The notes beneath the pieces were generated by a model. That model was not told the origin of the DNA, did no database searches, and worked only from the letters and a program-made list of their open reading frames with translations. From Helichrysum umbraculigerum (Eukaryota; Streptophyta; Magnoliopsida; Asterales; Asteraceae): a DNA stretch of 64,000 bases. The position numbers and the translations under genes were made by a program. The DNA lies in contig CATIUR010000013.1 in the NCBI GenBank assembly GCA_949592205.1, forward strand, positions 744,001 through 808,000, given 5' to 3'. Shown piece after piece: positions 11,238 to 22,271 of the stretch (its first letter is position 1; every line of letters begins with the position of its first letter).

Positions 11238-11885
11238 TTATTCATTCAAGGGCTTTAGTCCCATTCCTCTCGACGACCTATAAACTACCTCTCTGCTTAA
11301 GCCTTTAGTTAGTGGATCCGCAATATTATCAGCTGACTTCACGTAGTCAATCGTGATAATTCCAGTTGAGAGTAGTTGTCGTATAGTGTTATGTCTACGT
11401 CGAATATGCCGAGACTTACCATTATACATTATGCTATGAGCTCTACCAATTGCCGATTGGCTATCACAATGTATACTAATGGCCGTTACTGGTTTAGGCC
11501 ACCTAGGTATATCCTCGGTAAATTGACGTAACCACTCTGCCTCTTCCCCACATTTGTCCAAAGCGATAAACTCAGATTCCATCGTGGATCTAGCTATAAC
11601 CGTTTGTTTGGACGATTTCCAAGATACATCTGCACCTCCTAGTGTGAAAACATACCCACTAGTTGCTCTTGAATCTTTTATATCAGAGATCCAATTTGCA
11701 TCGGTGTATCCTTCAATTACAGCTGGATGTCTTTTATAATGTAGTCCATATTCACGAGTGTATCTCAAATATCTTAGTAATCTCGTTATACTTTTCCAAT
11801 GTTCAGTACTTGGATTACTAGTATATCTACTCAGCCTGCTTACTGCATATGCTATGTCAGGTCTTGTACAACTCATCAGATACAT
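11238..11885 (-). pseudogene. pol: Copia RNase H and end of RT
   Basis: Begins with the late RT motif LMSCTRPDIAYAVSRLSRYT and runs through Copia RNase H: the first catalytic region (GYTDANWISDIKDSRATSGYV), then ARSTMESEFIALDKCGEEAEW, IHCDSQSAIGRA and the C-terminal KSADNIADPLTKGLSR. This part is open to its natural stop but is separated from the RT core by a frame break at about 11886-11915. Confidence 0.9.
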
Positions 11886-11915
11886 TAGACTACCAATGAT
11901 TCTTGAATATTCGAC

Positions 11916-12360
11916 TTAGGAAACACATTGACCTCTATTCTTAGAGAGGTGTTGACTTATATCAATTGGAGTTCTAGCTACACTAGAATCACCCGAATTG
12001 AACTTCTCAAGAATCTTATCCACATAATGAGTCTGGTGTAACATAAGACCATCTTTGGTCCTTACGATCTTGATACCAAGAATCACATCTGCCAAACCCA
12101 AATCTTTCATGTCAAACCTTGCTTTCAACATATCCTTTGTTGATCTTATCATCTTATCATCACTACCTATGATTAGCATATCATCTACGTAGAGACATAA
12201 GATGACGTATCCATTAGGTGTGTCTTTCACGTAGACACACTTATCACATTCATTGATCTTAAAACCATTATCTATCATGACATGATCAAACTTTTGATGC
12301 CATTGCTTTGGAGCTTGCTTTAAACCATACAGTGATTTAACAAGCTTGCAAACTTTGTTC
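11916..12360 (-). pseudogene. pol: Copia RT core with the YVDD catalytic box
   Basis: Contains an intact catalytic motif (ILCLYVDDMLIIGSDD) and downstream RT text (FDMKDLGLADVILGIKI). It continues the frame upstream, but a stop at about 12363 and a further break before 12278 interrupt it. Confidence 0.85.
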
Positions 12361-12362
12361 TC

Positions 12363-12725
12363 TTATCCTTTGGCAACAAAACCCTCGGGTTGTTCCATGT
12401 AAATCTCCTCATCTAAATCTCCGTTTAGAAAAGCAGTTTTCACATCCATTTGGTGAACTTCCAAATCTCTAATAGCTGCTATAGCAAGTACCATTCTTAT
12501 GGAAGTTATCCAGGTCACCGGCGAATAGGTATCAAAATAATCTAGACCTTCTCGTTGCCTATAACCCTTGATCACCAATCTTGCTTTGTATTTATCAATC
12601 GAGCCATCCATATTCATCTTTTTCTTAAAGATCCATCGGTAACCTAGTGGTTTGCATCCCGGAGGAAGATCCACTAACTCCCATTTATGGTTTTGTAAAA
12701 TAGAATCTATTTCACTTTTGATGGC
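12363..12725 (-). pseudogene. pol: Copia RT N-terminal part
   Basis: Typical Copia RT start: GCKPLGYRWIFKKKMNMDGS, KARLVIKGYRQREGLDY and VHQMDVKTAFLNGDLDEEIY. The C-terminal end is cut by a stop at 12363-12365. A TAA near 12724 separates it from the upstream integrase frame. Confidence 0.85.
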
Positions 12726-14609
12726 TTATTTCCATTGGGGTCCTTCAGAAGAAGTAACTGCTTCTCGATAGGTGTTGGGTTCACTTTCTATCATAAAAGA
12801 GACAAAATCAGGACCAAACGATTTCTCAACCCTTGCCCTTTTACTTCTTCTTGGTTCAACATCCTCTTCTTCGGATTGTTCTTGTCTAACTTGACTATCT
12901 AGTCTTTCATCATGATTAACCTCGTTAGGTTGTTCATCATGATTAACCATACTCGGTTGTTCATCATGATTAACCACACTAGGTTGTTCATATGAAGTTA
13001 GACAAGGAAACACGTTTTCAAAGAACGAAGCATTCCTTGATTCCATAATCGTATTCTTGTGTATATCGGGAATCTTAGATTCATGCACAAGAAATCGATA
13101 AGCACTACTATGGTGAGCATATCCAATGAATATGCAATCCACAGTCTTCGGTCCAATCTTTACCGTTTTAGGTGGTGGAACAACCACCTTGGCTAAACAC
13201 CCCCACACTTTTAAGTATTTGTAGGAAGGTTTCCTTCCCGTCCATAATCCATATGGGGTTTCATCCTTCTTTTTTCGAGGTATCTTATTCAAAAGATAAT
13301 TAGCCGAGAGTATAGCTTCTCCCCACATGTTCTTCCCTAATCCAGAACTTATTAACATGGCATTCATTATTTCTTTCAAGGTACGGTTCTTTCTCTCGGC
13401 AATACCGTTTTGTTGAGGTGAGTAAGGAGCGGTAAATTCATGTCTAATACCATGTTGCTTGCAAAATTCAGCAAATGGTGACACATATTCACCTCCTCTA
13501 TCACTTCTAACTACCTTAATTTTCTTATTAAGTTGATTCTCAACTTCATTCTTGTATAACACGAATTTTTCAATTGCTTCATCTTTACTTTTAAGTAAAT
13601 ATACATAGCAATATTTCGTGCTATCATCAATAAATGTGATGAAATACTTATTGCCACCTCTTGTTGGAGTTGATTTTAAATCACAAATATCCGTGTGAAT
13701 TATATCAAGTGGTTCGGTTTTTCTTTCAACCGATTGAAATGATGATTTAGTAAGTTTGGATTCAACGCATGTTTTACACTTGTAATTTGAGTCAATATCA
13801 AACGTTGGTATGCAATTCAATTTAATCAAACGACGAATAGAATTAAAATTAACATGACCAAGACGACCATGCCACATATTAGAAGAAGACTCAAGCATAT
13901 AAGTAGAACTAGTAGTAGTCTTATTCATTTCACTTTTGATAACCATTACATTGAGTTTAAACATACCATTTAGAGCATAGCCCTTACCAACATAAATACC
14001 ATTCTTGGTCAACACAACCTTATCAGACTCAAACACAAGCCTAAAACCAAACTTATTAAGCAACCACCCGGGCACAAGATTCTTGCGAATCTCGGGTACA
14101 TACAACACATTGTTCAATGTGAGCTTTTTCTCGGAGGTCATCTTCAAGATCACTTTCCCTTCACCCTTGGTTTCAGCGGTAGCCGAGTTTCCCATGAAGA
14201 GCTTTTCACCATCTTCAATTACCTTGAATGTGTAGAAGAGACTCTTATCGGAACAAACATGACGAGTAGCCCCAGTATCAACCCACCACCCTTTGGAATC
14301 AGTATCCACAAGGTTCACTTCCGAAATCATCATACTAAGATCGGAAACCATAGCAACAAGTCCCATCACATCATCATCCACCATGTTAGCTTGACGTTTT
14401 GGCTTCTTACAATTAGCAGCCCTATGACCCGGTTGGTCACAATTGTAACAAGTCCCTTGGAATTTCTTTTTCATAATCCCAGCTTTCGGACCAAGGTTCA
14501 CAGTTTTTCCTTTGCCCTTCTTTCCATTGTCGCTTTTGCCTTTGCCTTTGTAGTTCTTATTTGTCTTGGACGACTGACCATGTTCCACAATGTTTGCCTT
14601 AGCAGAAGT
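12726..14609 (-). pseudogene. pol: Copia gag end, protease and integrase
   Basis: In order on the minus strand: basic linker, zinc knuckle CYNCDQPGHRAANC, protease active site WWVDTGATRHVCS, integrase zinc region (HGRLGHVNFNSIRRL...CKTC), and the D,D,E core (HTDICDLKS; VVRSDRGGEYVSP; PQQNGIAERKNRT). The last two thirds is one long open frame, but the gag N-terminus is gone: the frame runs straight from LTR sequence into the gag tail at 14609/14610. No ATG lies near the start of the frame. Acidic linker repeats (DEQPS/DEQPN) at about 12905-12985 precede the RT. Confidence 0.9.
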
Positions 14610-15480
14610 AAACGGTAGTGTAAAAACGAAACTAGAGATTAATAAACAGAAAATATAATACAAAAGAAATCGCAACCGAGGCTTGTGTTGTACACAATTC
14701 CCTTAAAACATATTCGCGTATGTTTCCCAGGGTACAACGGTTAAAAACTGTTATACAGCCGGAGTGTGACTAGCATGCCTGAAAATTTTGAGAGTAACAA
14801 AAGTTGGACGATATGAGATTATGGACGAGAGAAAGATGCGTATGATTCTGTGTTTTTGTACCCTTTTGACAAAGCTATATCTCAGTATTTATACACAGAA
14901 ACCAACTTGTTTATCAAGTTAAAATCTGTAAAAACTGAAACGATTTTGTAAATCGTTATAGCTTTCAAACAGATTTGTAAATTAAATGAAACAATCTATT
15001 CCAAAAATAGAACTTCTGGAAAGTTCAAAATTTACGAACTGGATCAAAAACGGACCTGTGCACGCTCGAATATTTCGGAACTGCATTCGTGTCCGCAGGC
15101 ATGCATTGGTTCACAAGCTCGAACCCAGATTTGCACCCCCCTGCGCGCGCATAGGCAAGGGAGTAAAACACACTACAAGAGATAACACTATGTCCTCCAC
15201 ACTTGAACATATAAACTACTTAAAACTTAGTTCTAGTTCCAATGTGGGACAAGTTAAAACCACATTCTTTCTTTCATTTGTTTGTTTCAAATGGCTTACT
15301 TCAAGTCTCGATATCTCATTCATTATTATTCCAATTTGGACATATCTTAGCTCGTTGTGAAGCTCTCTTCAAAGAGAATACAAACCCACAAAGAATTAAC
15401 TATATATATTAGATATACTTATAGTTATTTATCTCCAAAGTTGATAAAAAATGTACATTTTCTATCGACATTTTCCAACA
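14610..15480 (-). repeat. 5' LTR of the Tork-like element, inner end truncated
   Basis: 871 bp matching 9796-10679. The inner six bases found in the other LTR (TGTAGG on the plus strand) are missing, and gag sequence begins directly, so a deletion removed the LTR tip, the primer-binding site and most of gag. A minus-strand TATAAATA is at 14886-14893. Confidence 0.92.
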
Positions 15481-15485
15481 TGTGC

Positions 15486-16600
15486 AATGTTGATGTATAT
15501 GGTTTGGGTTAGTAGGGAGAAATGAAAAGTTTTTTATGTAATGATCATAGTATTCTAAAACGCTATTTGGAACTTAATAAGTTTAAGTCCACGCCAGCAA
15601 AATCCCAACGATCAACGCTCTCGTAACACTAACAATACTCTCCGAAACCTCATCGGATCTCGTAATCTTTGACAACTGCCTCAAACGATTCGGAATCTCA
15701 TCCGAATCCGACTGTATAAACTCTCATCGATTTCATGATCAAGCGAGCGAAGATCTTTGATAAGTAACTCTTCTTTTTAACATAATAATATGTTTAACTA
15801 AAAAATTAGTATACCTTCTAAGTTGTTGTGAATGTTGGAATATTCTTAAGCAAAGTCATTGGCATTTACAAATAATGAGAAAAAAGAAACTAAACAATAT
15901 AGGTCACCAATAATTATTCTCTCAACATAGGAAATCATTGTATACCGAGGGTGTTTTTATACCTTTGGAATGCTTTCGGAACTTTTTGGATCTCAATATT
16001 CATCACTGACATTTTCATGAATAAAGGTGTTAATGATAATACGTAAAATAATATACAAAGAGTACCTTGGAATGCTTTTGGATCTTTTGGACCTACAATT
16101 AAAAATTAAAAAATAATTAGAGAAATAACAATTTAAAAGGAAGAGTAAGCTTGATCAAATAACAAAGCAATTAATAGCATTTAATTTAATACAATCGATA
16201 AAACGTTGTGGATAGAAGAATAAGTACCTTTTGACTTGTCGTTGATGTTTGGATTCTGGGAGGTATCGTTCTTTTTACCTACAATTAAATAATATTAAAA
16301 AATAATTAGAGATTTAACAACGTAGGTTACAAACCACTAACTTTAAGAAAATAACAAAGAAAGATATAATACCTTTAGAACTTTTAGATCAACAAATTAA
16401 AACCATTAAAAAATTGACCAACGTAGGTTAGCAATCGTCAATCTTGAAATATAAGAACGCAACGTACAATATATGTTGAAGTTTTAGCAGAATTTCAATT
16501 TTCGACTAAATCATATTTTCCATATACAAAAACAAAAGCATAACAATTTTAATAAATACAAAGTAATCCTGAAACGTTAAATAGTAATACACATATTATA
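15486..16600. other. AT-rich DNA, no confirmed gene
   Basis: The only notable coding potential is a 60-codon plus-strand frame at 15587-15766 (including the stretch DLVIFDNCLKRFGISSES), which could be an exon scrap; I do not recognise it. Several related blocks between 15950 and 16420 repeat words such as TACCTTTGGA and CTACAATTAAA followed by AAAAATAATTAGAGA. Confidence 0.35.
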
Positions 16601-17154
16601 CCTTTGATTTGTTTGGGATTTTTTGGATTGGCAGGAATACATACACCGATTGTTGATGAAGATGATTTGAGGGGATCTATGGAAATCAATAAGATTAGAC
16701 GTTTTTGTATGAATATCGCTAGAATTATGGATAGTATATATATAGGAATGAAAGGATTAAATTAGGTGAATATTATTTTAATGATTTTTTATTTCAATAT
16801 AATGTTGGTAGGGTATATCACGTTTACTATTCCCTTTAGGTTTAGCCGATTAATTTTTTTATATGTATATTATTTTATATTTTAATATAATTAGGTGATT
16901 TTTTTTTAAATAATGACTTTTTTATTAGGTTTTCTATGATTTTTTTTAGGAAATTATATTGGGATGAATGTCTATCCGGTACAATATTTCAAAATTTTAT
17001 TTATATTAAAGATTAATACACTGTTTACAAATAATTAGTAGGGGTGTTAAGTGTAAATATTTTAAATTAATATATATCGTTGATCTCTAATTAGGGAGCC
17101 TAATCAAGGGTCAAAAATTCTCCATGATATTCTGTTTTATATATATATTAAAGA
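16601..17154 (-). mobile_element. Helitron 5'-terminal region, left limit unknown
   Basis: On the minus strand the sequence starts at 17154 with TCTTTAATATATATATAAAA, preceded by A. It continues through words also present at the 5' end of the Helitron at 35528-37723 (GACCCTTGATTAG, CTAATTAGAGATCAACG, and TTAACACCCCTA read on this strand). TC at the start after an A is the Helitron 5' signature. I could not find a matching CTAG/hairpin 3' end to the left, so the copy may be truncated or split by the Copia insertion. Confidence 0.5.
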
Positions 17155-17533
17155 TAACGTAGTAGGCTTGGCCCGTTAGATAATCGAGCTTAGAGTTTTT
17201 AGTTCATGCTCTATTTATAGGTTGTAATATTTTGCAATATGGGATATGGAAAACACGTTTAATAACATGATATCGGAACAAAACCTGATATCTTTCTCTC
17301 CTAAAATCCTAATCTCTTTCTCATCGTAAAATAGCCGTCGACTACTACGGCAGTCCAACGTCTGTTATTAAGTTTCTTATAATCTATGTAAATTCATTCC
17401 CAAGCCACGTATTAACATATAGGTATATTACATATTTAATATTTATTGCTATATTTCTTAGTCACAAAGTCTTGGTTTACCTTCCACTCACGTGAAGCTA
17501 GTTTGATCACAAAAGCAATAGCCATTAATTAAA

Positions 17534-18495
17534 GGTGAAAATGCATATTACTACCCTCAACTTGTATGACTAAGTTTTTTAGTACCATGTATTATTTATG
17601 GTATAGCTTAAACTTAACCAAATGGTCACCATACTACTCTAGTACTCTGACTCAGTTGACTCGGAGCATGTGCTTATAATGTGACTTTTTATGTTAAATA
17701 AACTAACGGGCGTTTGTGAGGGTTAGGTTTGAAGCATATATATACACTTTTTTTTTAATCTTTTTTCCATTTTATTTTATTTATTTACAGTGCACTGCGA
17801 CTTTTATTTTATTTACGTTATACGTTATACAGTATTCATCTTCTTCCCCACATCAAAATTGATTGGGTCCAAATTCGACAGTAGAACATAGTGAATGAAT
17901 TGTAGAAAAGGGCTGAAATACGAAGAATTGTTTAGAATTCGATTCTTGCATCAAAGTTTTATATAAAACCTCGTGGAAAGAATTTTTAAGAATTTAAGTT
18001 TTGCTTCTAAATTCATGTTCACAGTCATTGACGTTCGTTTTTGTTCTAGTTGTACCTTGTGCCCAAATTGAGGTCATATGAATGTGACGAGTACGTAGAA
18101 CAAAATTCTCTTTTTGTTAAACTAAGGATAAGGTGTATATTATGTGAAAACTGAAAACCACCCATCCATGTCTATAATTACTATTATTCATAATTCATAA
18201 TTTCGTGATGTCATCCAATTGTAACATCTAATAGTAATACTTGGTGCAATTGATTGTGATATAAAAAGATATTCTTCAAACCCAATATACATTAGAAAAT
18301 ATGCTTCAAAACCCAAACGCCATTAGTTTATTTAACAGAAAAAGTCACATGACAAGCACATTCTCCGAGTCAACTGAGTCAGGGTAGTAGGGTGAGAATG
18401 TTGCCAAGTTCAGGGTACTAAGTTATACCATAAATAATTCAGGGTACTAAAAAATCTCGTCATCCAAGTTGAGGGTAGTAACTTATATTTTGGCC
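17534..18495. mobile_element. Mutator-like TIR element (non-autonomous)
   Basis: 962 bp bounded by long imperfect inverted repeats, about 17534-17742 and 18295-18495. Examples: ACTACCCTCAACTTG on the left, CAAGTTGAGGGTAGT on the right. The ends are GG...CC. A perfect 9-bp target duplication TTAATTAAA lies at 17525-17533 and 18496-18504. A 9-bp duplication with TIRs near 200 bp is the pattern of Mutator-like elements. The middle has no transposase frame. Confidence 0.85.
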
Positions 18496-18649
18496 TTAAT
18501 TAAAGATCATATTTATTTATTTATTTATTGAAGTTTATTGATTGTTAGCCACGCATTTCCGCTGTTTACCGTTCGTCAGAAAAGTTCTCGCTCATAAGAA
18601 AGAAAAAAAAAAGAATATTATGATTTCAAATCATCAATTCTTGCTACTG

Positions 18650-19845
18650 TGGAATTTGGGTACATGGTCAACCCCTTCATTGTTACCCCAACAGCCTAAA
18701 ATTTTTCATACAATTTCCCGTTCGGATCCAAGGATGGATTATGGATACCGGCGCCACTACACATCTCACTTCGAATGGAGGTAATCTCAAACCTAATTCT
18801 AACATTAACACTTCTCAGTCTATAATAGTCGGTAATGGATCCACCATACCCGTTTCTCACATGGGCCACACTCACATATCTACCCCTTATCGTCCCTTAT
18901 ATCTCACAAATTGTCTTGTTACACCTAACATTATTAAAAATCTTATTTCTGTTCGACGATTTACTACTGATAACAAATGTTCTATTGAGTTTGATCCTTA
19001 CAGTTTTCCCATTAAAGACCTAAAAACCCGTCAACTTCTTCTGCGATGTGACAGTACCGGTGATCTCTATCCGGTATCTGTCCACCAAGATTTCACCTCG
19101 GCGACGCTGTCTTAAAATCTCTCATTTGTAATAACTTAAGGTCGTACCGTAAAAACGAAACCCCCATTCTATGTCGTGCATGCCAACTCGAAAAATAATT
19201 AAAACTTCCGTTCTATCTCTCTGTAGTTGATTCTCCATTCGACGTAATTCATTCTGATATATGGACATCACCTATCCCTAGTATTAGTGGTATTAAATAT
19301 TATCTCTAGCTTGTTCCTCGACCATTTCTCTCACTTTCTTTGGGTTTATCCGTTACATCAAAAATCCGATGCCTTCTCCAAATTCTTACATTTTCGCGCA
19401 TATTTTTACACTTAATTTAAGTGTAAAATTCATTCTTTTCAGTGTGATCAAGGAGGGGAATTTGTTAACGCCTCCATGCATGATCTCTTCGCCACTAATG
19501 GCATCCAGTTTCGATACTCTTGTCCTCGTACTTCACAACATAACGGCAAGTCTGAGTGCATGATTCGAACCATTAATAATATGGTTTGCACACTCCTATT
19601 TCAGGCTCACCTTCCATCCAAGTATTGGGTTTAGGACTTGAGGCGTTGCAGATAGCTATTCATTTGCTCAACATCCTTCCTTCGGTCCTTCCACCTCCAT
19701 TCAAAACGTCATCCCTTTCACCAAACTCTTTCATAAACCGACATCTTACACTCATCTTTGCACTTTTAGGTGTCTTTGTTATCCTTATGCTTTCCCACAA
19801 CACAAACTAGCTCCTCGCACCACTCCATGTATATTTGTTGGTTAT
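18650..19845 (+). pseudogene. pol: Decayed Copia (Ale-like) element, piece 1: gag end, protease, integrase
   Basis: The protease frame at 18741-19115 carries MDTGATTHLTSNGGNL and GNGSTIPVSHMGHTHI, typical of the Ale/Retrofit side of Copia. Downstream, integrase words are visible but spread over all frames, with stops (IHSDIWTSP near 19250, then a GGEF-like segment near 19455). The copy is interrupted at 19841-19845, inside the sequence that would encode the conserved F-V-G-Y motif, by the element at 19846-29220 and resumes at 29226. No LTR was found at its left end. Confidence 0.75.
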
Positions 19846-21379
19846 TGATGTTGTGTGAATAGAGTTCAAAATAAAAAGTTTTAAATAATTTGGAAATATT
19901 AAATTAACTATCACACAAGCCAGGCAAGAATACCCGTTCGCATAATATAGCTTTTAAAGTAAGTCCGAGTCGAACACTGGGAATGGTGGTTATTATAAAT
20001 ATGGAATTAATAGTTTAAGTAATAAATACAAAATACAAAGAAGACAGTAAAAAGGGGGACGTTTTAGTTCCGTTCGAACATATATTTACTTTGATATAGA
20101 TTTCTAATAAACTAACTCAACTTAAAGTATTAGAAACAAATATGAACTACTAATTTAGGGAGAAGATTGTATTTATTTAGATTAGTTTTATTTGATTATT
20201 ATAGTTTTATTTTATGTTTATTTTATCGTTGATTAACATATTGGTGACTTAACAAATATAGATAACTCCCTTAGCTAAAAGACCAATTATCTTATAATAT
20301 TTAAGAAAAGTACTAGATCCAGCTGAATATACTATAGAGTAATCCTCTTCTTAGTATTACTCACCTAAATATTATTCAATTAAACTTATCAATAATTTAT
20401 TATAACTTTGTAGTCAACCCTGTAGTATACAAGCGTTTATGATCACCACATCAATTATATTATTAAGTCTTAATGTTCTTCCACTATCTCCTCGGTCCGA
20501 AGTCTCCAGCTCATAAGTTAATTAAACTATAGTATATAATCTTAATTAATTATGTAAGAACAACTTAATTATATAATCAATACAATTATCGGAAAAGTAT
20601 AATAAACATTCAATAAATCAATATCAACGTAAACATAACTTCAAACTATAATTCAAATAACTTTCATCTAAATAAACACAATAAGAAACTTAATTCATAT
20701 TAAAACCAAGTAATCAATATCCAAATATAATTAAATAGTATACTTACAAAATACAAGGATAAAAAAACCGAACCCTAATGATGAACAAGCTCTTCGTAGG
20801 GTTTAAAACCTCAAAACCCTAGCTTCCTAGCCTCCAAATTCGCACCCCGATTCGTATTCTAAACCCTAAAGTCGAATTTAGAATATCTGTAACAACCACC
20901 AAATTAGGACTAGTAATTAGTGCCTAATTCTCTGTAAATACATGTAATTAGTTCTGTGTTAGGCTAATTAATGTAACAAATTATATATTGGTGAATATAT
21001 ACGGTTACGCGATTTGATTTGACCGTACACAGTTTTAAAATCGAATGTAATTCGATTCAGAAAATACGGACGTTGGTAAAACATTTTAATATAAACATGA
21101 ACCATTATTTAAAAACACTATGACAGTCGGAATCGCCTTTTAATAATACTCTTAAATTGTCTCATTTCGTACAATTAAAATTTCGCGATTTAAAAACAAA
21201 ATACGTAAATTTATTTAAAGATTTGACGAAATAATGCAATTAAATTATTTAACAAAGATTAGTATTTTTAAACGAATAATTACGCGAAAAATAAATATTT
21301 AACGCTTACACAACGGGGAAAACGAACACCACACGGAGCGCGCAGGCGTAGACAGAAAAGGGGAGGTTAAACCTCCCAT

Positions 21380-21450
21380 CTTCTTCCACTTTTCTCATTT
21401 CTCTCTTTTTCTCTTTCTTCCTCTCTTCTTTTTGCTCTCAACTAACAACC
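21380..21450 (+). promoter_or_regulatory. CT-rich leader of the family B LTR
   Basis: About 70 bases of almost only C and T (TTTCTCATTTCTCTCTTTTT and on). Such tracts are common just downstream of the start site in plant LTR transcripts. The matching GA-rich stretch on the inverted copy is near 50510-50545. Confidence 0.4.
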
Positions 21451-21734
21451 ACCACCATCACCCTTAAACCACCAAATAACGCCACGAAACGACCGCGAAA
21501 CATATAGCCCGTTTGGAAGAAAAGCATCACCTCGCAACGATCTACATTCCTATCTTTTCGGATTTTCATTTCTGCATTTTGTAAGTTTCCGACAAAACCC
21601 GAAACTCTCTGTTTTTACTCATTTTTACGTTTTCATGGTTTATATATGCTCAAAATGTCCAAAAATGGGTTGGGTAAAAGATTTGGACCCAACGGAAGTC
21701 GTCCGGCCGATTTTCCGGCCACCGGAACCAGATC

Positions 21735-22035
21735 AGTCGCCAACGTCGCTTTTGGGTTGGCCCAATTGCGACGTCAGTTACAACGTCGCTAAACACCTCA
21801 CAACGTCGCATATAGCAACGTCATCCCCAACGTCGCATATAGCGACGTCATCCCCAACGTCGCATTGACTTGCGAATGTCACATATAGCGACGCAGACCT
21901 TAACGTCGCAAACCGAACTAACGTCGCATATAGCGACATAATACGTAACGTCGCATTAAATTGCGAATGCTATACTTAGCGACGTCATTTCAAACGTCGC
22001 GGTCATCATGTGCGACGTCGCACCTGACGTCGCAC
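21735..22035. repeat. Array of GCGACGT / ACGTCGC words
   Basis: About fifteen copies of GCGACGT or its complement in 300 bp, in both orientations, often joined to TATA (CGTCGCATATAGCGACGT). The palindrome GCGACGTCGC appears complete at 22012-22021. The partner array is at 49941-50210. Confidence 0.9.
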
Positions 22036-22190
22036 AAACCAGAACCTTGAAAACTTACATTTTTACTAAGTGTCGGAACCAAGATTTTACCACCTAATTT
22101 TACTCCAAATTCAAATTTCGGATACGTTTTCACTAAAGGAAAGTGGTAGGAATAAAAATTTTCCAAGCTGACTTGGCAGCTCGACCCCAA

Positions 22191-22271
22191 CCAGGGGCTC
22201 TGCCCCTTGGACCCCACCAGGGGCTGCCGCCCCTTGGACCCCGCTACCAGGGGCGCTGCCCCCGGACCCCC
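22191..22271. repeat. Three tandem GC-rich hairpin units
   Basis: Three copies of a CCAGGGGCTNTGCCCCTTGG-type inverted repeat, each able to form a tight stem-loop and separated by ACCCC. The same set is at 49704-49784 in the related solo LTR. Confidence 0.85.

Larger units (their letters stand above)
9790..15480 (-). mobile_element. Tork/TNT1-like Ty1/Copia retrotransposon, complete ends, internally deleted
   Basis: Long direct repeats at 9790-10679 and 14610-15480 flank a Copia-order coding region (zinc knuckle, protease, integrase, RT, RNase H) read right to left. The outer ends are TG...CA (minus strand TGTTGGAAAATG...CCTACA). The target duplication TGTGC is present at 9785-9789 and 15481-15485. 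The element jumped into a sequence that otherwise reads continuously from GGGAG to AATGTTG. Stops and frame breaks in pol and loss of most of gag make it non-functional. Confidence 0.95.

Noticed and set aside
14610..14675. Hydrophobic, signal-peptide-like N-terminus on the Copia gag-integrase frame
   Set aside because: It is LTR sequence read through the deletion junction, begins at a TTG rather than ATG, and has no match to a real gag start.
21735..22035. CRISPR-like array
   Set aside because: The repeated words are only 7-10 bp, occur in both orientations with irregular spacing, and lie in a plant LTR; there are no cas genes.
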